A stretch of 13,301 bases of DNA from CAYSRJ01 sp964525675 (GTDB taxonomy: Bacteria; Spirochaetota; B62-G9; DRHN01). The first letter of the stretch is position 1, and the number at the start of each line of letters is the position of its first letter. The notes beneath the pieces are model-generated. The model was not told the DNA's origin. It ran no database searches and saw only the letters and a list, made by a program, of their open reading frames with translations. The stretch spans positions 1-13,301 of the forward strand of contig CAZGJW010000074.1 in NCBI GenBank assembly GCA_964525675.1. Direction: 5' to 3'. Position numbers and translations under genes: made by a program. Positions 7,049-12,229 of the stretch are shown piece after piece.

Positions 7049-7536
7049 TTCTGCACATCCTCCGCAATGATTGCACCCTGGGGGCCTGAGCCTCTTACCT
7101 CTGAAAGCGGCACATTATTCCGGTGTGCAAGCGTGCGTGCTCGAGGAGATGTGGTAATCTTTGTCTTGCTTTTGCCCTTTGCAGAAGGTGCCTCAGGCTT
7201 TATACTTTGATCTGTGTCCACTCTTTTTATCCTCTCCGCAATACGGCCCTTGTTCCCGGCAGGCGGTGGTTTCTGTCTGAACTGTTCGAACTCCTCCCCC
7301 TCTTCTCCAATCACTGCTATAGGTGTAAGGAGAGGGGCCTCGGCATCATCGGTAAAAAACAGTGCCAGAACCAGCCCGTCCGCCGGTGCTTCGATATCAA
7401 AGCTTGCCTTGCCTGTGTCGACCTCACATAATAACTGTCCGGCCTTTACCCGGTTTCCCTCCTTAACATACCATCGGGTAATCCGGCAGGACTCCATTTC
7501 TGTGCTTTCTCTCGGAACAATGACCGGATATGCCAT
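6982..7536 (-). CDS. E2-like lipoyl carrier with subunit-binding domain, no acyltransferase core
   Basis: A 184-aa protein. Residues 1-78 form a lipoyl domain, with the modified lysine at Lys43 in VDTGKASFDIEAP (39-51), where the usual motif is ETDKA. After a Pro/Lys-rich linker, residues 128-165 (SPRARTLAHRNNVPLSEVRGSGPQGAIIAEDVQKWI, given here as the span 130-165) form a peripheral subunit-binding domain that docks E3 and/or E1. The protein then stops after 19 more residues. Full E2 proteins continue for about 230 residues with a catalytic domain carrying the HHxxxDG motif; nothing like it is present in any frame here. AGGAGG lies 9 nt before the ATG and the start follows the phosphatase stop by 2 nt. 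It probably carries acyl groups made by the E1 pair; what transfers them to CoA is unknown. Confidence 0.85.
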   Translation of the reverse strand: MAYPVIVPRESTEMESCRITRWYVKEGNRVKAGQLLCEVDTGKASFDIEAPADGLVLALFFTDDAEAPLLTPIAVIGEEGEEFEQFRQKPPPAGNKGRIAERIKRVDTDQSIKPEAPSAKGKSKTKITTSPRARTLAHRNNVPLSEVRGSGPQGAIIAEDVQKWIARHGIPKNGLNPEYGGTNG

Positions 7537-7538
7537 CG

Positions 7539-8105
7539 TTACACTCCTCCTGAATTATTGTAGAAGCGCATCGCTTTCATACCGGCGTTTTTTGCAGCCT
7601 CGATTCCGACGTCGGAATCCTCGATCACGATGCATCTTTGCGGGGGAATGCCCAGTTTTTCTGCGGCACGAAGAAATAGATCTGGGTTCGGTTTTCCGCG
7701 TTTAACATCCTCCGAGGTGGCAACAGCATCTACTTCGATACCGAATTTTGCCATAATAGGGAGGATCGATTTTGGTGTGCTTCCGGTTGCAACCGCGACT
7801 TTCACACCGTTTTGCCGCAGTATATTAAGAAGTTGTATGTTGACCGAAATATCGGCCGCGCGGTCCGTCCAATCTTTGCCCAATTCACTCTTTCTTTGAT
7901 ATACGGATTCGATATCCACTTCTATGCCTGCCTTTTCGGCAAAGAAGCGTATCTGCTCCCTTCCGGTCATCCCTGCCTGAGAAAAAAACCGCTTTTTGTC
8001 CACGGGTATCCCGAACTCCCTGCATGCCTGTGAATAGGCTTCATAGTGAAGCTCCATGGTGTTTACGAGAACGCCGTCAAAATCAAAGATATAGCCGTAC
8101 TGCAT
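7539..8105 (-). CDS. HAD-superfamily hydrolase, beta-phosphoglucomutase-like
   Basis: A 188-aa HAD phosphatase/phosphomutase of the beta-PGM-like subfamily. Motif I is DFDGVLVNT with Asp8 (nucleophile) and Asp10 (acid/base). The helical cap occupies about 15-80. Motif II is ATGST with Thr107, motif III is KRGKPNPD with Lys138, and motif IV is IEDSDVGIEAA with Glu162/Asp163. All catalytic residues are present. The frame can start at a GTG at 8111, but GAGGAG (8113-8118) is then only 1 nt away. The ATG at 8105 has a 7-nt spacing and puts the family's usual N terminus at residue 1. It lies between E1 beta and the lipoyl protein gene, so it belongs to the operon and probably acts on a small phosphorylated metabolite of the pathway or removes a damaged one. 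Confidence 0.87.
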   Translation of the reverse strand: MQYGYIFDFDGVLVNTMELHYEAYSQACREFGIPVDKKRFFSQAGMTGREQIRFFAEKAGIEVDIESVYQRKSELGKDWTDRAADISVNIQLLNILRQNGVKVAVATGSTPKSILPIMAKFGIEVDAVATSEDVKRGKPNPDLFLRAAEKLGIPPQRCIVIEDSDVGIEAAKNAGMKAMRFYNNSGGV

Positions 8106-8112
8106 TGGCACG

Positions 8113-8118
8113 CTCCTC
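8113..8118 (-). promoter_or_regulatory. Ribosome binding site deciding the HAD gene start
   Basis: GAGGAG on the minus strand lies 7 nt before the ATG at 8105 and only 1 nt before an in-frame GTG at 8111, which favours the ATG. Confidence 0.7.
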
Positions 8119-8228
8119 TATCTGTGTAACGGTTTCTGTTCCTGTAATCCGGTTGTTTCGGAACTACATCGCTCGAGCACCGCTTTTGTGCCGGGCGGGC
8201 CGAATACCGGTTATAATCAGGCCCTAAT

Positions 8229-9281
8229 CTATACTGTCTGCAAGTCCGAAGATGAACCCTTTACCGTTTCGACGACCGCGTTTATGATACTATCGGTCTG
8301 CGGAATAACGGCCTGCTCCATTATCGGAGCGAATGGTATGGGTGTATTTGGAACAGCGACTCTTTTAATCGGCGCGTCAAGGTAGAAGAAAGCCTGTTCA
8401 GCGGCTATCGCCGCTATTTCCGCTGAAACACCACAGCTCAACACATCCTCGCTCACAATCACCATTCTGCCGGTTTTCTCGATAGAATGGATAATCGTTT
8501 TCGTGTCGAGCGGGACGAGGCTTCTCGGATCGATTATTTCACAGTCGATACCCGCATCAGCCGATAGTCTCGCCGCCGCCTTGAGTGATTTGTGCACCAT
8601 GTACCCCGTAGCAACGATGGTTACATCCTTCCCGCTCCTTTTTATATCCGCTTTACCGAACTCAACGGTATACTCTTCATCGGGTGCAGGCGTGAAAGAT
8701 TCGTCGAGCTCATTGACTGCCGTCTTCGCCGTTCCGCCGGGAGAGGCCGCTCCGTAGAGAAGCTTGTGTTCGAAGAACATAACCGGGTTGTCGTCCCGTA
8801 TCGCAGTCTTGAGAAGTCCCTTTGCGTCGTACGGTGTTGAGGGCATAATCACCTTCAGCCCGGGCGTATGCATGAACCAGGCCTCGAGCGACTGCGAATG
8901 CTGGGCTGCTCGTCCGGTTGCACCGTAGGGAGCGCGTATTACCATCGGAATGGTTGCCTGCCCGCCGAGCATAAACCTGGTTTTTGCCGCCTGGTTGCAT
9001 ATCTGGTCCATGGCGCAGGTGAGAAAATCGTTGAACTGAATCTCGGCGACCGGCCTGAGACCTGTCATCGCTGCGCCGATTGCAGCGCCGATTATAGCGG
9101 ATTCTGAAATGGGAGTGTCTTTCACACGGTCTTCACCGAAAAGATCGAGCAGCCCCTCGGTTACCCTGTAAGCCCCGCCGAAAACGGCAATGTCCTCTCC
9201 AAGAAGAACGACGCGCTCGTCTCTTTCCATCTCCTCACGCAATGCCTGGTTCAGTGCATCGACGATCTTTTTTGCCTGCAT
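8229..9281 (-). CDS. Thiamine-dependent 2-oxoacid/acetoin dehydrogenase E1 beta subunit
   Basis: A 350-aa transketolase-like protein, the beta partner of an alpha2beta2 E1. LLGEDIAVFGGAYRVTEGL (26-44) is the diagnostic N-terminal stretch. PISESAIIGAAIGAAMTGLRP (57-77, part shown) contains the glutamate that activates the thiazolium ring, followed by AEIQFNDF and the dimer helix MDQICNQAAK. RAPYGATGRAAQHSQS (116-131) is the beta-family substrate-side loop with the conserved HSQS. The C-terminal half, with VATGYMV, DPRSLVPLD and VSEDVLSCGVSAEIAA, is the transketolase C domain. The best matches by eye are AcoB (acetoin) and PdhB; motifs do not separate them. AGGAG overlaps the stop of the alpha gene and lies about 12 nt before the ATG, so translation is coupled. 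About 123 nt follow before the HAD gene. Confidence 0.92.
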   Translation of the reverse strand: MQAKKIVDALNQALREEMERDERVVLLGEDIAVFGGAYRVTEGLLDLFGEDRVKDTPISESAIIGAAIGAAMTGLRPVAEIQFNDFLTCAMDQICNQAAKTRFMLGGQATIPMVIRAPYGATGRAAQHSQSLEAWFMHTPGLKVIMPSTPYDAKGLLKTAIRDDNPVMFFEHKLLYGAASPGGTAKTAVNELDESFTPAPDEEYTVEFGKADIKRSGKDVTIVATGYMVHKSLKAAARLSADAGIDCEIIDPRSLVPLDTKTIIHSIEKTGRMVIVSEDVLSCGVSAEIAAIAAEQAFFYLDAPIKRVAVPNTPIPFAPIMEQAVIPQTDSIINAVVETVKGSSSDLQTV

Positions 9282-9296
9282 GGTTTTCGTCGTCTC

Positions 9297-10265
9297 CTAT
9301 GCAAAGATAAATTTTTTATAGTCGTCTGAATCCGGCTCCGGGCTGTTTTCGGCGAACCGCACCGCTTTTTCAACCTGTTCAGCAGACTCCCGGTCGATTG
9401 AATCGATTTTCGTTTTTTCAACCCTCAACGTACCGGCGAGATATCTTCTAAAAGCAGCGATCGGATCCCTTTTTTTCCATTCTTCGAGTTCTTTTGCTGA
9501 TCTGTATGCCGCCTTTTCAAAACGGGAGTGCCCCATATAGCGGTATGTCCTGCACTCAATAAGCGTGGGGCCCTCACCCGCACGAGCCTTCCGGACAGCG
9601 GTTTTCGCCGCGTTGTACACAGCAATAAGATCCATACCGTCGACTGCTACACCCGGTATCCCATATGCGGAGGATCTGTCGGCAATGGATTCGATGGCAG
9701 TTACACACCGGTAATGGGTCGAAAATCCGTACATATTGTTCTCGCATACGAACACAACCGGCAACTTCCATACGGCCGCGAGATTCAGAGCCTCGTGAAA
9801 AGCGCCTTCATTTGCTGCGCCGTCTCCGAAAAAGGCAACGGCGACCTGCTTTGTTTTCCGATACTGGCAGGACCATGCCGCACCCACGGCTATTGGAATC
9901 CCGGCTCCGACAATGGCATTCGCCCCGAGCATCCCGACGCTGAAATCCGCTATATGCATCGAACCCCCCATCCCTTTGCAGCAGCCGGTTGATTTCGCAA
10001 ACATCTCCGCCATTATTGCCTCGATGTCCGCACCCTTTGCAATGCAGTGTCCGTGTCCCCTGTGTGTGCTGGTTATATAATCCTGCCTGTCCAGGTGCGC
10101 GCATATACCGACGGCAACAGCCTCTTCACCGTTGTACTGATGCATGCTTCCGGGCATGGGACGGGTCTGGAAGAGAAAGTAAAGCTTTTCCTCGAATTTT
10201 CGTATCTGCACCATTTTTCGGTACAGCCCAATAGCCGTTTTTTTATCCATCTTTTCCTCACTCAT
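9297..10265 (-). CDS. Thiamine-dependent 2-oxoacid/acetoin dehydrogenase E1 alpha subunit
   Basis: A 322-aa protein that binds ThDP-Mg2+ and performs the decarboxylation or C-C cleavage step, passing an acyl group to a lipoyl domain. Motifs are MHQYNGEEAVAVG (41-53), STHRGHGHCIAKG (66-78), KGMGGSMHIAD (97-107), GMLGANAIVGAGIP (111-124) and the ThDP/Mg motif from GDGA (147-150) to ENN (175-177). The combination STHRGHGH, KGxGGSMHIAD and GMLGANxIVGxGIP is what I recognise from acetoin dehydrogenase AcoA, though PDH alpha subunits share much of it. GAGGAAA lies about 9 nt before the ATG. The gene overlaps the hydrolase gene by 8 nt (ATGAGTGA) and is followed after 15 nt by E1 beta. Because both the hydrolase and RpiR genes precede it, a sugar-derived alpha-ketol or 2-oxoacid may be the substrate. 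Confidence 0.93.
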   Translation of the reverse strand: MSEEKMDKKTAIGLYRKMVQIRKFEEKLYFLFQTRPMPGSMHQYNGEEAVAVGICAHLDRQDYITSTHRGHGHCIAKGADIEAIMAEMFAKSTGCCKGMGGSMHIADFSVGMLGANAIVGAGIPIAVGAAWSCQYRKTKQVAVAFFGDGAANEGAFHEALNLAAVWKLPVVFVCENNMYGFSTHYRCVTAIESIADRSSAYGIPGVAVDGMDLIAVYNAAKTAVRKARAGEGPTLIECRTYRYMGHSRFEKAAYRSAKELEEWKKRDPIAAFRRYLAGTLRVEKTKIDSIDRESAEQVEKAVRFAENSPEPDSDDYKKFIFA

Positions 10266-10935
10266 CGGATGTTTCCTCTATCGCGGTGAGCCTGACGGGA
10301 CAGGAGTCAAGACCCGCTATCCGAAGCGCGAGCGCAAAAAGAATAAAACGCTCATGCTGCAGATGGTCCAGATTTGCTGCGAACTCGATAATAGGCACGC
10401 CGTGATCCATCAGGAACTGATGGTTCGGCTGATTCGGCGCCTTCGGTACCTCAATACCCGACGCATCGGAGCCGATTAGTTTGATTTTTTTTTCGAGAAT
10501 GAGCCATCTGATCGCTTCAGTCGTTATATACGGCCGCTCATGTGATTTCGGGGTGCGGTACAGTCGGGCACAGTTAAAATTGAAGAGCAGCATATCTTTT
10601 TCCCTGATTTTCCTGTCCTGCTTCTTGAGCTCGCCGAGAGTCACCGCTTCACCCGGTTTCTTATGGGTGTAATCGAGCAGCAGGGCGTCTCCTATCAGCC
10701 TTTCTAGGGGATATGAGCCCGCATCCAGTCCGTTTCTGTTATGATGGTAGGGGAACTCGATATGCGTTCCGCAGTGAGATGACATGGAAACATCCTGTAA
10801 TATATACCAGACCCCTGGATCGACTCTGTACTGCGGGTAGAGCTCATCTGTTTTGTGGGTGACAAGGTCGAGATGATACTCCTCTTTCCCCGGATACAGG
10901 TGGTGACTCAGGTCAACGATTCGTCCGTCAATCAT
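10258..10935 (-). CDS. Cyclase/kynurenine formamidase-family metal-dependent hydrolase
   Basis: A 225-aa member of the putative cyclase family (PF04199), which includes kynurenine formamidase and isatin hydrolase. The domain opens with RIVDLSHHLYPG (5-16), the usual hydrophobic-DLSH start. The metal-binding motif is HCGTHIEFPYH (54-64), the family's HxGTHxDxPxH with the Asp replaced by Glu60. FNFNCARLY and GSDASGIEVP correspond to the later conserved blocks. The frame is open to a GTG at 11013, but AAGGAG (10944-10949) sits 8 nt before the ATG at 10935, exactly where the domain begins. It follows rpiR and overlaps E1 alpha by 8 nt. In this operon it probably opens a lactone, cyclic amide or cyclic diketone before the E1 step; this is inference. 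A tryptophan-pathway role is unlikely because no other kyn genes are near. Confidence 0.85.
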   Translation of the reverse strand: MIDGRIVDLSHHLYPGKEEYHLDLVTHKTDELYPQYRVDPGVWYILQDVSMSSHCGTHIEFPYHHNRNGLDAGSYPLERLIGDALLLDYTHKKPGEAVTLGELKKQDRKIREKDMLLFNFNCARLYRTPKSHERPYITTEAIRWLILEKKIKLIGSDASGIEVPKAPNQPNHQFLMDHGVPIIEFAANLDHLQHERFILFALALRIAGLDSCPVRLTAIEETSDE

Positions 10936-10943
10936 GCTCGAGG

Positions 10944-10949
10944 CTCCTT
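10944..10949 (-). promoter_or_regulatory. Ribosome binding site deciding the hydrolase start
   Basis: AAGGAG on the minus strand, 8 nt before the ATG at 10935. The upstream GTG at 11013 has only AGGA about 10 nt away and would add 26 residues with no family similarity. Confidence 0.7.
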
Positions 10950-11033
10950 GAAAAATATCATGCGGCGCGTTGACATCTGTTGATACGTCGTAAAGGTCTA
11001 AGCGCACAAACACATGATCTGAATCCTAAAATA

Positions 11034-11879
11034 TCACTCCTTCATTCTGAGAAGATGCTCTGTGATCCTGTTTAGATCTTCTATATTCCAGATATCCTTT
11101 CTGTTATAGGCAACGAGCAGGTACAGAGCATCGATAATGCAGATCTGTGCCGTAAGCGGTGACAGGGCTGCAACCTTGACCTTGTTCTCAAAAAAAGAGG
11201 TACAGAATATATAATCCGCATTCCTGCTCAGAGGGGTTTTCAGGTAGTTGGTAATGCCGATGGTAATCGCGCCGTTTCCACGGGCCAGTTTCAGACCGTT
11301 TACGGTCATTACAGTCCTTCCCGAATGGGATATGCCCACTCCGACATCCCCCTTTTTCAACCTCTTCGCGGCAGTTAAAATATGAACGGGTTCGGTATAG
11401 GCTTCAGCCTGCACGTCGATGAGGGAAAACCTGAGTGCTGCATCACGCGCAACAGTACCGGAGCCGCCGATGCCGAAGAATAGAATCCTCCCGGCCCTGC
11501 TGAGCGCATGTGAGGCCTCGATAATATCGTGTACGTTCAGCAGTTTCAGCGTATCTTCGATACTCTGTATATTTCCTTTAAAAATCTTCTTTACAATGTC
11601 TTCCTCACCGTCGTCCGGACTTATTTCCCCATATATCTCTGCGAGAGCAGGGGGTGTATCCTGCGCCAATTCCACCTTGAAATCCTTGAAGCTGCTGTAC
11701 CCAACAGTCCGCACGAATCGACTCACCGAGGCGACGCTCGTCCCTGCCGATTCAGCAACGTCATACACCGTTTTGAAAGGCACCGCTGCTGTGTTCTGCA
11801 GCACATAGTCGGCGACCCGTCTCTCGGTATTGGGAAGGCTGGGATAGAGAGATCTGATTTTTACCGTGACCCCCGCCAT
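11034..11879 (-). CDS. MurR/RpiR-family transcriptional regulator (HTH plus SIS domain)
   Basis: A 281-aa regulator of normal family length. Residues 1-77 form the HTH_6 domain, with the helix-turn-helix around VYDVAESAGTSVASVSRF (38-55) followed by the typical VGYSSFKDFK (59-68). Residues about 118-250 are a SIS sugar-phosphate-binding domain with GIGGSGTVARDA (136-147) and GISHSGRT (182-189), where the serines usually hold the ligand phosphate. Family members such as HexR, RpiR and MurR sense phosphorylated sugars. AAGG lies about 9 nt before the ATG. It is the first gene of the minus-strand operon and divergent from a sugar transporter. The symmetrical sites in its own promoter suggest autoregulation. 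The ligand is unknown. Confidence 0.93.
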   Translation of the reverse strand: MAGVTVKIRSLYPSLPNTERRVADYVLQNTAAVPFKTVYDVAESAGTSVASVSRFVRTVGYSSFKDFKVELAQDTPPALAEIYGEISPDDGEEDIVKKIFKGNIQSIEDTLKLLNVHDIIEASHALSRAGRILFFGIGGSGTVARDAALRFSLIDVQAEAYTEPVHILTAAKRLKKGDVGVGISHSGRTVMTVNGLKLARGNGAITIGITNYLKTPLSRNADYIFCTSFFENKVKVAALSPLTAQICIIDALYLLVAYNRKDIWNIEDLNRITEHLLRMKE

Positions 11880-11893
11880 TTTGAACGACCTTG

Positions 11894-11932
11894 TTGTTAC
11901 AAAAATTTCATATTTATTGTAACAAAATTACA
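11894..11932. promoter_or_regulatory. Candidate RpiR operator(s) overlapping its own promoter
   Basis: Two copies of a near-palindromic 9-mer, TTGTTACAA (11894-11902) and TTGTAACAA (11917-11925), lie 23 nt apart and are perfect inverted copies of one another. The second overlaps the 15-mer TGTAACAAAATTACA (11918-11932), of form TGTAA-N5-TTACA. From memory, HexR, a RpiR-family protein, binds TGTAATTAAATTACA; the 15-mer here agrees at 13 of 15 positions. The sites cover the -10 element and the spacer, and the left copy lies just after the expected start point, as for a repressor. Confidence 0.6.
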
Positions 11933-11944
11933 TCTTAATGTCAA
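11916..11944 (-). promoter_or_regulatory. Promoter of the rpiR-hydrolase-E1-lipoyl operon
   Basis: On the minus strand TTGACA (11939-11944, full -35 consensus) is followed after 17 nt by TACAAT (11916-11921, 5/6 to the -10 consensus). Transcription would start near 11909, leaving a leader of about 30 nt before the rpiR ATG. Confidence 0.75.
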
Positions 11945-11975
11945 TTTTTTTTAGTGCTGATTTTTATATTGCAGA

Positions 11976-11998
11976 ATTACTAAAGTAATAATATTACA
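11976..11998. promoter_or_regulatory. Second RpiR/HexR-like palindromic site
   Basis: AGTAATAATATTACA (11984-11998) contains the perfect 13-bp palindrome GTAATA-A-TATTAC and has the same GTAA-N5-TTACA plan as the site at 11918-11932. The centres are 66 bp apart. It overlaps another palindrome, ATTACT-AA-AGTAAT (11976-11989). The position between the divergent promoters would suit a second operator or a loop anchor. Confidence 0.45.
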
Positions 11999-12037
11999 TA
12001 AATATATTGATAAGTGAAAATAGATTACCGAAATGTT

Positions 12038-12065
12038 TTGACACAATTTATAAAAGGAGTATAAA
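12038..12065 (+). promoter_or_regulatory. Upstream promoter toward the sugar transporter (P1)
   Basis: TTGACA (12038-12043) and TATAAA (12060-12065, 5/6) are separated by 16 nt, reading toward the ATPase gene at 12230. Confidence 0.5.
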
Positions 12066-12088
12066 CTGCAGTGAACTCATGTATTCGG

Positions 12089-12116
12089 TTGACAGGGTAT
12101 TCAGGTCCAGTATAAT
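12089..12116 (+). promoter_or_regulatory. Full-consensus promoter toward the sugar transporter (P2)
   Basis: TTGACA (12089-12094) and TATAAT (12111-12116), both exact sigma70 consensus hexamers, are separated by 16 nt. Transcription would start near 12123, giving a leader of about 107 nt before the ATPase gene. Confidence 0.72.
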
Positions 12117-12134
12117 AAAAACGAGCTTCAGGAA

Positions 12135-12179
12135 AACGGCAATTCCCGTTAGATAAATTCTCCTGTTGAACAGGGGAAT
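12135..12179 (+). other. Leader palindrome and hairpin before the transporter ATPase gene
   Basis: AACGGcAATTcCCGTT (12135-12150) is a near-perfect 16-bp palindrome about 12 nt after the expected P2 start and could be an operator for another regulator. ATTCTCCTG/CAGGGGAAT (12157-12165/12171-12179, loop TTGAA, one U-G pair) forms a nine-pair hairpin. A T6 run (12192-12197) follows, but 12 nt beyond the stem, too far for a standard terminator. Confidence 0.4.
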
Positions 12180-12229
12180 GCGGGTAAGAAGTTTTTTAAT
12201 ACACGAAGTTGAAAAACAAGGGTTCATTT

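Noticed and set aside
6584..7210. Plus-strand open frame of 208 codons
   Set aside because: Antisense to ligase and lipoyl genes, Cys/Phe-rich composition without any recognised motif, no ribosome binding site.
8106..8228. Internal promoter or missing small gene between E1 beta and the HAD gene
   Set aside because: A TATAAC is present but no -35 at a suitable distance, and no frame with a start and ribosome binding site spans the gap; the GGGCC/GGCCC pair (8197-8201/8220-8224) is too weak to call.
10936..11013. 26-residue N-terminal extension of the hydrolase from a GTG
   Set aside because: The ATG at 10935 has a much better ribosome binding site and coincides with the start of the conserved domain.
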